Virus record (IMG/VR): IMGVR_UViG_3300044535_000116
Coordinates: 1-22,890 of that record
Source of the DNA: a virus
Direction: 5' to 3' (one strand)
Length of the DNA stretch: 22,890 bases
Part shown: in pieces, positions 1 to 4,310 of the stretch
How positions within the stretch are numbered: the first letter of the stretch is position 1
Layout: each line of letters starts with the position of its first letter
Translations under genes and position numbers: made by a program
Notes under the pieces: generated by a model
Told to the model about the DNA's origin: nothing
Databases searched by the model: none
The model's input: the letters and a program-made list of their open reading frames with translations, nothing else

Positions 1-445
1 CTGTGTAGTTCCATTCGTTCTTGATGGAGTTCATAACCTCAAGAAGTTCAAAGGCGGTGAATAGCCTGTTGCCGTCTATGAATTGGAAGTACTCGTTTAT
101 GAAGTCAAGCTTGCGGAACATCATCCCCTCATCTATGCCTTGTATCGGTTTGCACACGAGGAACTCAATCAACTTTCGCTTGAGGCTTGGCACTTCGTTC
201 TCTGCCGAATATATCAGCCACTTCTTGCCAAAGTTATACGACTGCAAGAGCATCAGATAAAGCAGGGTATGGGTCTTGCCCACGTTAGCGTGGCCTACGA
301 CTACGCAGAACTCACCGTCTTTCAGGCGTAGGTATTGGTCTACTTCATAAACACCGAGCTTGCCTGTGTCGTAGTACTTGCCCTTGAGGGCGCGTTGAAG
401 ATATGGTAACGAAGATTCGTTAGATAGTAAGTCGGGATGTATCAT
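1..445 (-). CDS. DnaB-like replicative helicase, N-terminal part (truncated by window edge)
   Basis: The gene reads from ATG at 445 off the left edge, giving 148 visible residues. A P-loop GHANVGKT lies at residues 51-58, followed about 20 residues later by a strand ending YSAENE (79-84). That acidic SxENE pattern follows the first beta strand in RecA-fold/SF4 ATPases such as DnaB and phage replicative helicases. The expected role is ATP-driven DNA unwinding at the phage fork, which fits the nearby SSB-like and RusA-like genes. The region before the P-loop is only about 50 residues, so the large DnaB N-terminal domain is absent or very short. A TATATTTG box at 463-470 and an ACCAATC motif 7 nt before the ATG suggest it has its own promoter below the terminator at 487-510. 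A RecA/AAA_25-type recombination ATPase is the alternative, since the C-terminal motifs are outside the window. Confidence 0.8.
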   Translation of the reverse strand, partial: MIHPDLLSNESSLPYLQRALKGKYYDTGKLGVYEVDQYLRLKDGEFCVVVGHANVGKTHTLLYLMLLQSYNFGKKWLIYSAENEVPSLKRKLIEFLVCKPIQGIDEGMMFRKLDFINEYFQFIDGNRLFTAFELLEVMNSIKNEWNYT

Positions 446-462
446 TGATTCTGATTGGTGAG

Positions 463-470
463 CAAATATA
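463..470 (-). promoter_or_regulatory. Bacteroidota-type -7 promoter box for the helicase gene
   Basis: The minus strand reads TATATTTG, a perfect match to the Bacteroidota TAnnTTTG element, 17 nt before the ATG at 445. The upstream -33 region is only T-rich and has no well-placed TTG. The box sits just after the terminator at 487-510, which argues for a separate transcription unit. The leader would be only about 10-15 nt. Confidence 0.55.
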
Positions 471-486
471 ACAAAATAATTGACAT

Positions 487-510
487 AAAAAAACCCCTCC
501 GTAGAGGGGC
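487..510 (-). terminator. Rho-independent terminator after the SSB-like gene
   Basis: On the minus strand CCCCTC (509-504), a TACG tetraloop (503-500) and GAGGGG (499-494) form a perfect 6-bp GC-rich stem, followed directly by seven T residues (493-487). It lies 28 nt past the stop codon of the 145-aa SSB-like gene and just upstream of the helicase promoter box. Confidence 0.9.
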
Positions 511-537
511 TTCACACAACGACCTATTAAAAACCAA

Positions 538-975
538 TCAGAAAGGGTCGTTGCGATTTGCGAAATGCTCGGTGTGTGATGCAGGAGCTGAACTTGCGCC
601 TGTCATCCAAGCGTTAAAGGTCTCTGCGTTGGCAAGGATGGTGTTGACATCGTGTTGCGCAGCACAAGCGTACTCAACCGCAGACTTTAGAGCAACCTGT
701 CGGATGATAGAAGCGGAACGGTCATCTGTCTTAGCAGCGAATGAAGGAGAGGATGGTGCAGACTGAGTGTAGCCACCACCACCAAAAGCATTGGCTCGTT
801 GGATTTTAACAGTACCCTTTTCATTCTTGGTGTACTCCACGTCTTCGCCTACGGCATAGGGTGGGGTTTGTGACTTGGCAAAGGCAGTACCGAAGTCTCC
901 ATTGTCAAAGCGAACCTCAAGCTTGAATAAATCTTGCCATTGGCCTGTTGGGGTGATTGAAATAATTTTTGACAT
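538..975 (-). CDS. OB-fold / SSB-like DNA-binding protein
   Basis: This 145-aa protein has two parts. The N-terminal ~60 residues are rich in beta strands and contain WQDLFKLEVRFDNGDFG and VGEDVEYTKNEKG, the pattern of OB-fold proteins found beside phage replication genes. A glycine-rich linker (AFGGGG) follows, then a helical segment starting SIIRQVALKSAVEYA near residue 88. The C-terminus ends NRNDPF, loosely like the DDIPF tip of bacterial SSB that recruits partner proteins, though it is less acidic. The likely role is coating single-stranded DNA during replication. It is the last gene of the unit starting near 1294 and is followed by a strong terminator. The ATG at 975 sits 4 nt after an ACCAATC motif. 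The function is inferred from the motif pattern and neighbours, not from a confirmed match. Confidence 0.6.
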   Translation of the reverse strand: MSKIISITPTGQWQDLFKLEVRFDNGDFGTAFAKSQTPPYAVGEDVEYTKNEKGTVKIQRANAFGGGGYTQSAPSSPSFAAKTDDRSASIIRQVALKSAVEYACAAQHDVNTILANAETFNAWMTGASSAPASHTEHFANRNDPF

Positions 976-987
976 AATAGATTGGTT

Positions 988-1128
988 TTAGATAAATAGA
1001 ATTGATTGCTGCTCCAAAACCTCAATACGAGCTTCAAGCTCTTGTACCTTGTTTTGTAGTGCTTGGATTTGTGCTTGTTGCACTTGCACCATCTCGGTGT
1101 ATACGTCTGATGAGAATGATAAAGTCAT
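988..1128 (-). CDS. Small coiled-coil protein, 46 aa
   Basis: A short reading frame from ATG 1128 to TAA 988. Hydrophobic residues I21, L24, V28, L31, I35 and L38 are spaced 3-4-3-4-3, a regular heptad pattern, and the surface is rich in Q and E. This predicts a short parallel coiled coil, probably a dimer or trimer. It sits between the 50-aa gene and the SSB-like gene, separated from both by nearly identical spacers (stop TAA, then AACCAATC and 4-5 nt to the next ATG). That regular arrangement is the main evidence that it is translated. I do not recognise a family. A regulator or a protein-bridging peptide are both possible. Confidence 0.65.
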   Translation of the reverse strand: MTLSFSSDVYTEMVQVQQAQIQALQNKVQELEARIEVLEQQSILFI

Positions 1129-1141
1129 ATGCTGATTGGTT

Positions 1142-1294
1142 TTACATATTGATGTTACGATTAGAAAGCGTTTGCCTAAACATTTCTTTCATACCAAGAG
1201 CGTTCTTCTTGTCCGTTCGAGTAGTAGCAGTTTCAAGTTTCGCAGACCATGTGTTGTAAAACTCAAGTAGGCGTTCAGTAGATAAATGTTGCAT
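1142..1294 (-). CDS. Hypothetical small early protein, 50 aa
   Basis: The frame runs from ATG 1294 to TAA 1142. The predicted peptide begins MQHLSTERLLEFYNTWSAKL and is mostly helical and mildly basic, with a KK/KEMFR segment. No membrane segment or recognisable motif is visible. It is the first gene after a well-formed promoter (TTG, 19 nt, TATATTTG at 1347-1318), and an ACCAATC motif ends 3 nt before its start. It is followed by the 46-aa coiled-coil gene in the same unit. I infer that it is a real early gene from the promoter and the shared leader motif. Its function is unknown. Confidence 0.65.
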   Translation of the reverse strand: MQHLSTERLLEFYNTWSAKLETATTRTDKKNALGMKEMFRQTLSNRNINM

Positions 1295-1317
1295 AATGAT
1301 TGGTTTTTAATTATACC

Positions 1318-1347
1318 CAAATATACAACTAATTATGAATTGACCAA
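1318..1347 (-). promoter_or_regulatory. Bacteroidota-type promoter for the small-peptide/SSB-like operon
   Basis: The minus strand carries TTG (1347-1345), a 19-nt spacer and TATATTTG (1325-1318), matching the known flavobacterial consensus TTG-N17-23-TAnnTTTG. It overlaps the last 15 nt of the RusA-like gene (stop at 1333) and lies 23 nt before the ATG at 1294. Confidence 0.7.
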
Positions 1348-1689
1348 CACGCCACTAAAAATAATTTCTGCCGTGTCTTTGGGAATTGTCGTATCGTGTA
1401 CCAACTTTAAGGAATGCACATACTTTCGGCTATCATCCTTCACGCCACCCCAAGTCTTGAATGTGTCAAGAGCAAACTTCACCGCCATAATGGCATTGTC
1501 AATATCGTATCGGTAGTTCACCTTGCAATGGATGTGGACATCCTTTATCTCTTGCAGGTCGTATTTATCAAGCTGCGACATCACCTCTTTAGATACCAAC
1601 TCCTTTGCCTTCACACGGGCAGTCCAATGTTTGGATGCGTAGAAGGCGTTGAGGCTTGGAACCTTGCCCACGACAATCTTGTAGGTCAA
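1333..1689 (-). CDS. RusA-like Holliday junction resolvase
   Basis: The 118-aa length is typical of RusA-type resolvases, which act as dimers to cut four-way DNA junctions. The N-terminus has the family pattern of a beta strand followed by PSLNAFY (11-17) and HW (21-22). The acidic centre is YDIDN (61-65), then K71, D75, the glycines before GVKDD (82-86). These match the DxDN...K...D...G...DD signature that holds the metal-binding aspartates, so the enzyme looks intact. The start is TTG at 1689, which overlaps the preceding TGA as TTGA. No ATG lies upstream of the conserved N-terminus. The probable job is resolving branched replication or recombination intermediates before packaging. Confidence 0.85.
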   Translation of the reverse strand: MTYKIVVGKVPSLNAFYASKHWTARVKAKELVSKEVMSQLDKYDLQEIKDVHIHCKVNYRYDIDNAIMAVKFALDTFKTWGGVKDDSRKYVHSLKLVHDTTIPKDTAEIIFSGVLVNS

Positions 1690-1943
1690 TTATCGGGGAT
1701 AAGGTATCCGCATTGGATGGCGAAGTGCAGGTCTATCTTGGCAATCTCACCGAGTAGCTCTTGCTCTTTGTATTTCGCCTGTTGGCGAGATTGGTAGTCC
1801 GAGTCGCAGTTAGCCATAAGCGTAGCGCACTCCTCAAGGATGAAGTCTATCTTCCTGCGTTTGGCAGGGTTAGTATAGTACTGCATATTTTCCTGTTGTT
1901 GTTTGGCTTCCTTCGCTTGTTGCGCTAATGGTTTGCTGCTCAT
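1686..1943 (-). CDS. Hypothetical early protein, ~85 aa
   Basis: The frame ends at TGA 1686, overlapping the TTG start of the RusA-like gene. From the ATG at 1943 the protein has 85 residues: a Q/K-rich N-terminus, then a helical region with NPAKRRKIDFILEEC and a Q/K/E-rich stretch, ending CGYLIPDN. An upstream TTG at 1961 and an internal ATG at 1886 are also possible. The 1886 start would shorten the overlap with the DUF3310-like gene from 74 to 17 nt. I do not recognise a family and see no catalytic motif or membrane segment. The position between DUF3310-like and RusA-like genes suggests an accessory early function. It is likely real because its stop is coupled to the next start. Confidence 0.55.
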   Translation of the reverse strand: MSSKPLAQQAKEAKQQQENMQYYTNPAKRRKIDFILEECATLMANCDSDYQSRQQAKYKEQELLGEIAKIDLHFAIQCGYLIPDN

Positions 1944-2181
1944 CTTGGCGTTCAAGTTCAAAATTTAGGTGAGCGATGGCTTTTCTGATGTCATCGCAGA
2001 TAGGGTTGTGCGGTTTCTTGCCTGCTCTCATTAGGTAGGTGAGGGCAGTTCCAAGATTGTAATTGTCAGGTTGGAAGTCCATCACCACATCCTTCGCCTC
2101 TATCTTCAACGTCTTGCCGATGTAGTACTTTGGTGTCATTAGCCAAAGGTACATCATCCCAATAAATGTAGATGTGGTCAT
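1870..2181 (-). CDS. DUF3310-like early phage protein
   Basis: The central part, with the segments NLGTALTYLMRAGKK and DDIRKAIAHLNFE, matches the pattern of DUF3310, a small helical domain common in phage early regions whose biochemical role is not settled. The N-terminus given by ATG 2181 (MTTSTFIGMM...) looks atypical. An internal ATG at residue 15 (2139) gives a protein starting MTPKYYIGK, closer to the usual P-x-Y-Y-x-G beginning of the family, so the true start may be 2139. It is the first gene below the AT-rich region, with promoter-like boxes at 2202-2235. The last 74 nt overlap the next gene in another frame, and the tail after about residue 80 is low in complexity. Confidence 0.65.
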   Translation of the reverse strand: MTTSTFIGMMYLWLMTPKYYIGKTLKIEAKDVVMDFQPDNYNLGTALTYLMRAGKKPHNPICDDIRKAIAHLNFELERQDEQQTISATSEGSQTTTGKYAVLY

Positions 2182-2201
2182 TCATTATTTAGAATCATTA
2201 C

Positions 2202-2235
2202 ATATTAGCATAAGTACTTGCGTATGTCAAATTTA
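2202..2235 (-). promoter_or_regulatory. Early promoter region with two overlapping promoter readings
   Basis: TAAATTTG (2235-2228) fits the Bacteroidota -7 element TAnnTTTG. Overlapping it, TTGACA (2230-2225), a 17-nt spacer and TAATAT (2207-2202) form a near-consensus sigma-70 promoter of the E. coli type. Both point towards the DUF3310-like gene at 2181. In a Bacteroidota host the first reading is more likely to be used, although its -33 element is poor: the nearest TTG has only a 14-nt spacer. Confidence 0.55.
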
Positions 2236-2400
2236 TTCCTTTTTTTTTACAAGTTAACTTACTTAGTTACTTAACTTAATCAACTTTCAAGTTGATATTA
2301 GTTAGTAGTTAGTCAACTCTTAACTTTACCAAACAACTTAAAGAAAAAGAAACTAAACAAAGAAAAAGAAAGAAGTTGCGTTCTAACGCATCCAAATACA
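2236..2400. other. AT-rich repeat region, candidate origin or regulatory region
   Basis: No gene can be supported here. AACTT/AAGTT occurs eight times between 2251 and 2377, including the palindrome AAGTTAACTT (2251-2260). An 8-bp inverted repeat ATCAACTT-TC-AAGTTGAT ends near 2296. A purine-rich tract holds two exact copies of AAAGAAAAAGAAA (2340-2352 and 2359-2371), 19 nt apart. A perfect dyad TGCGTT-CT-AACGCA lies at 2377-2390. This combination of short repeats, dyads and AT-richness, between the lysis genes and the early genes, resembles a phage origin or a cluster of regulator sites. Neither can be proven from sequence alone. Confidence 0.45.
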
Positions 2401-2402
2401 TA

Positions 2403-2472
2403 AAGGTATAGAACTATACCCTTTCGCATATAAAGTCGCTTAAAACGCCCCTAATGTATCTTAAAGGGTATA
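2403..2472 (-). other. Competing RNA hairpins downstream of the lysis genes
   Basis: On the minus strand three arms follow the spanin-like gene: TATACCCTTT (2472-2463), AAAGGGTATAG (2424-2414) and CTATACC with a following TTT (2411-2403 region). The middle arm can pair perfectly over 10 bp with the first arm, or through GGTATAG/CTATACC with the third, but not both. No clear T-run follows, so it is not an ordinary rho-independent terminator. Confidence 0.4.
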
Positions 2473-2473
2473 A

Positions 2474-2893
2474 TTACTCGGTTAGTTTATCTACCCAACG
2501 CTTTACGATGTAGCCACCCACCAAAATAAGCATAAGCAAAACTGCTCCTCCCTCCAAAGTCCATCCCCTCTGCTTCTTCTCCTTCGTTAGAATCTTGGTC
2601 TGAGTCACTCGGATGGTATCGGGCAAGCAAGTTGCCTCAACGTACACCTTTCGGTCTATGTACTGAAGCTGAAGGCGTACCTTGTCTTGGTAGATTGTCG
2701 TGTCCTTGAACAGTTCGAGCGTGTCGGTTAGGTACTTTGTCTTGGTGACAATTACCGTGTCCCTTACAATTACACTCTGAAGGACGGGTTTCACAGTAGC
2801 GCAACTGCTAAGAGCCGCAAGAGTCGCAGTCAGCAGGATTGTCCACATTGCAAGTCGGTTGGGGGGCATCCTCAAGTTTGTTAAGCCATTCAT
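2474..2893 (-). CDS. Lipoprotein with C-terminal membrane segment, candidate unimolecular spanin
   Basis: Starting at ATG 2893, which overlaps the endolysin TGA as TGATG, the protein has 139 residues. A short charged N-terminus and the hydrophobic segment AMWTILLTATLAALSSC form a signal peptide with lipobox LSSC; the lipidated Cys would be residue 31. A middle region of about 80 residues is rich in T, V and alternating charges (IVRDTVIVTKTK, DTIRVTQTKIL), suggesting an extended beta structure. A transmembrane helix (GGAVLLMLILVGGYIV) near 115-131 is followed by a basic tail. An outer-membrane lipid anchor plus an inner-membrane helix in one chain is the layout of u-spanins such as T1 gp11, which fuse the two membranes at the end of lysis. 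Its place directly after the endolysin fits. The alternative is an unrelated two-anchor lipoprotein. Confidence 0.7.
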   Translation of the reverse strand: MNGLTNLRMPPNRLAMWTILLTATLAALSSCATVKPVLQSVIVRDTVIVTKTKYLTDTLELFKDTTIYQDKVRLQLQYIDRKVYVEATCLPDTIRVTQTKILTKEKKQRGWTLEGGAVLLMLILVGGYIVKRWVDKLTE

Positions 2894-3318
2894 CAAAAGA
2901 GGAGGTATTTAGTTTTGCCATTGTGCCTTACTGCTTTTAGGATTTGTTTTCGGTTCTTGCTACTTGAGTAACTAACGTGAACCCACGATGGCGCAGTATC
3001 AGAGCCAAATTCCCAAATGAGTTGGTCGAAGTCTAAATTGTCCTTTATCCAATGAAATAAAACATCGTTGCCACCATCAAACTTTAGGTCAGCAGCTTGA
3101 GCCTGTACGTGCTGCGAGGTCTTTGCTCCTCCTACTTTGCTATTCACCGCAGGGCTGCGGTATGCACTCGTTACTTTCACCGCACCTAATGCGTCTCTTG
3201 TGGGTTGTAAGACGTTTTCTGCAAGCGCACGGAGGTTGGGTTCCAAGTGCTTGGGTAAAGCGTTAGGAAGCCCTGTTTTTGTAGCAGTCAGTTCTGCGAG
3301 GGTGAAGTTCTTGGTCAC
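2893..3318 (-). CDS. Peptidase M15-family endolysin
   Basis: This 141-aa protein matches the zinc D,D-peptidase type (peptidase M15_3 / L-Ala-D-Glu endopeptidase-like) common in phage lysis cassettes. It would cut peptide cross-links of peptidoglycan. SAYRSPAVNSKVGG (51-64) is the typical substrate-loop region. The zinc ligands are H70 and D77 in SQHVQAQAADLKF and H114 in WVHVSY, and E103 in IWEFG is the likely acid/base residue. No signal peptide is present, so export through a holin is expected. The start is GTG at 3318; no ATG lies upstream of the conserved N-terminus. It is preceded by 161 nt without a gene, and its TGA overlaps the start of the spanin-like gene. Confidence 0.88.
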   Translation of the reverse strand: MTKNFTLAELTATKTGLPNALPKHLEPNLRALAENVLQPTRDALGAVKVTSAYRSPAVNSKVGGAKTSQHVQAQAADLKFDGGNDVLFHWIKDNLDFDQLIWEFGSDTAPSWVHVSYSSSKNRKQILKAVRHNGKTKYLLF

Positions 3319-3479
3319 GTTTTTAATATCAAAAGTTGTCTGTTTTACACATTATGCGCATTTGAGTTTACACTTTGCACTTTTTGCATATTGCTTAATG
3401 TATATTTAATTGCACAATTTGTAGTCATAATGTACAATAAAACGTACGTTAACAGGTAAAGTGCGCCTTAATGCACATC
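3319..3479. other. Gene-free AT-rich spacer with a 10-bp palindrome before the endolysin
   Basis: No reading frame can be supported. It holds the perfect palindrome AACGTACGTT (3441-3450) and several short TGCAC/TTGCA words. I found no TAnnTTTG box on the minus strand. It may contain a promoter or operator for the endolysin, but this is unproven. Confidence 0.3.
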
Positions 3480-3608
3480 TTAACGCCCTTGACTCTTGTA
3501 GGGCTTGGAGTAGTTCTTACTCGCTTTGTTGGCAGATGCACTCTTGGAATGCTTGCCTCGCTTCTTGCTCTTACTTATTCGTTGGCTTACCGCCTGTTGC
3601 TTTGCCAT
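3480..3608 (-). CDS. Small highly basic protein, 42 aa
   Basis: The frame runs from ATG 3608 to TAA 3480, overlapping the end of the holin-like gene by 38 nt in another frame. The product is strongly basic (11 K and 3 R in 42 residues), with KSKKRGKHSKS (13-23) and the C-terminal NYSKPYKSQGR. Small proteins with an RGKHSK...SKNY...GQGR layout recur in Bacteroidetes phages as far as I recall, but I know no function for them. The charge suggests nucleic acid or membrane-surface binding. It lies between the membrane proteins and the endolysin, with about 160 nt of AT-rich spacer after it. Confidence 0.65.
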   Translation of the reverse strand: MAKQQAVSQRISKSKKRGKHSKSASANKASKNYSKPYKSQGR

Positions 3609-3771
3609 CTTTAGGGTCTTTCAAAAACATAAGGGCGAATGCACCCATCATAAACGCACTCACCTCCGTGAGCGTGGCCTTCTCGTAAAACACAAGCACA
3701 AAACAAAGGCCGATGATTATCAGCCCAAGTAGAGTAGTCTTCGGGTTACCGAAGATGCGCTCAATTAGCAC
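3571..3771 (-). CDS. Small membrane protein, holin candidate (66 aa)
   Basis: The most sensible start is GTG at 3771, overlapping the TGA of the 56-aa membrane protein by 11 nt. A TTG at 3819 would add 16 residues overprinting that gene. From the GTG the product begins MLIERIFGNPKTTLLG and has two hydrophobic helices, LLGLIIIGLCFVLVFY and an alanine/methionine-rich one (VSAFMMGAFALMFL), ending in a charged KDPKDGK tail. This short two-helix layout with charged ends is typical of small holin-like proteins in Bacteroidetes phages. The endolysin and spanin candidates downstream support a role in membrane permeabilisation at lysis. It could instead be a holin partner or antiholin to the neighbouring protein. 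Confidence 0.6.
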   Translation of the reverse strand: MLIERIFGNPKTTLLGLIIIGLCFVLVFYEKATLTEVSAFMMGAFALMFLKDPKDGKATGGKPTNK

Positions 3772-3931
3772 CTCTGTCCCGCTTGTAGTCCCTTCGCCAC
3801 TTCCAAAGAGTGTACGCAAGTGAGGTTACAAGTACGGCTAAACCCAACATTTGATGGGCGTAGCTTACGAGAAGTCCTGCTCCCGTTAAAGACCAAGACG
3901 TGATTACGCTATCAGCACTCTCCTTTGTCAT
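3761..3931 (-). CDS. Small membrane protein, holin or antiholin candidate (56 aa)
   Basis: The frame runs from ATG 3931 to TGA 3761. The protein has a polar N-terminus (MTKESADSVITSW), a hydrophobic stretch (about residues 14-43: LTGAGLLVSY, then MLGLAVLVTSLAYTLW) that could form one long or two short membrane helices, and a strongly basic tail (KWRRDYKRDR). It overlaps the coiled-coil peptide gene by 20 nt upstream and the 66-aa membrane protein by 11 nt downstream. Two adjacent small membrane proteins followed by an endolysin and a spanin candidate is the usual form of a holin pair. Which one makes the hole cannot be decided from sequence. Confidence 0.6.
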   Translation of the reverse strand: MTKESADSVITSWSLTGAGLLVSYAHQMLGLAVLVTSLAYTLWKWRRDYKRDRGAN

Positions 3932-4046
3932 CTTTGTTTAAGGTGTTCTCGTATGCAGATACCAAGACACGAACCTCATCTAATTGCATTAGTAGATTCG
4001 CCTCTTGCTGCTTTAATGCATCAAGCCGTTGTTGTAGGTGTTCCAC
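3912..4046 (-). CDS. Small coiled-coil peptide, 44 aa
   Basis: GTG at 4046 follows directly on the TAA of the 81-aa gene (4049-4047), with no spacer. The predicted peptide begins MEHLQQRLDALKQQEANLLM and continues with QLDEVRVLVSAYENTL, a heptad-rich amphipathic helix with a short KDDKGEC tail. It overlaps the next gene start by 20 nt. I recall similar short coiled-coil proteins next to holin genes in Bacteroidetes phages, but none with a known role. The tight packing and clear heptads support a real gene. Readthrough of the TAA could also attach it to the 81-aa protein, since both lie in one frame. Confidence 0.6.
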   Translation of the reverse strand: MEHLQQRLDALKQQEANLLMQLDEVRVLVSAYENTLNKDDKGEC

Positions 4047-4292
4047 TTACTCGGCTACAACTTCTGCAACGGGTGCAGGAATCATTGCCCAAGCATCGTT
4101 GGCAAGGGTGCGGTAGTAGCCATCAACTCCCAATACCTCATCGGCAGCAGGGTCGTTAACTGCAAGCACGGTGCGCCAATAAGATGAAGCGATTACTGCT
4201 CCGTCTTTGGTGACGTCTGTGGTTTTGCGGACTTCAATAGTTCCGTCTAATTTGACGTTGAATGCGCTGATGTAGATTACTTCTTCAATCAT
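4047..4292 (-). CDS. Hypothetical small protein, 81 aa
   Basis: The start is ATG at 4292, just below the tail-fibre gene. The product is acidic and appears beta-rich at the N-terminus (EVIYISAFNVKLDGTIEVRKTT), followed by a turn-rich middle and an alanine/valine-rich tail (IPAPVAEVVAE). No signal peptide, membrane helix or catalytic motif is visible. Its position between the tail fibre and the lysis genes suggests a small virion or fibre-associated protein, but I cannot assign a family. The coding start is well placed and the frame is uninterrupted. Confidence 0.6.
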   Translation of the reverse strand: MIEEVIYISAFNVKLDGTIEVRKTTDVTKDGAVIASSYWRTVLAVNDPAADEVLGVDGYYRTLANDAWAMIPAPVAEVVAE

Positions 4293-4310
4293 TTTGTTTA
4301 GTTTTATTTA

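Larger units (their letters stand above)
453..1304. repeat. Dispersed ACCAATC leader motif, five copies
   Basis: ACCAATC occurs on the minus strand at 459-453, 986-980, 1140-1134 and 1304-1298, each 3-7 nt before an ATG (445, 975, 1128, 1294). A fifth copy lies on the plus strand at 533-539, at the end of the SSB-like gene. Two intergenic spacers are exactly TAAAACCAATC, in which TAA is the stop of the preceding gene. The plus-strand copy and the one before the 50-aa gene share 15 identical bases in opposite orientation (526-540 and 1297-1311). The motif is not complementary to the 16S 3' end, so it is not a Shine-Dalgarno site. Its role is unknown. Confidence 0.7.

Noticed and set aside
1-331. 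Plus-strand frames of 79 and 82 aa at the left end
   Set aside because: They lie opposite a minus-strand helicase frame with a clear Walker A motif and promoter.
2340-2371. Purine-rich AAAGAAAAAGAAA repeats as a CRISPR-like array
   Set aside because: Only two 13-nt copies separated by 6 nt. No spacer-length structure.
3319-3479. Possible TAnnTTTG promoter for the endolysin
   Set aside because: No copy of the box was found on the minus strand in this spacer; only a palindrome and short repeats are visible.
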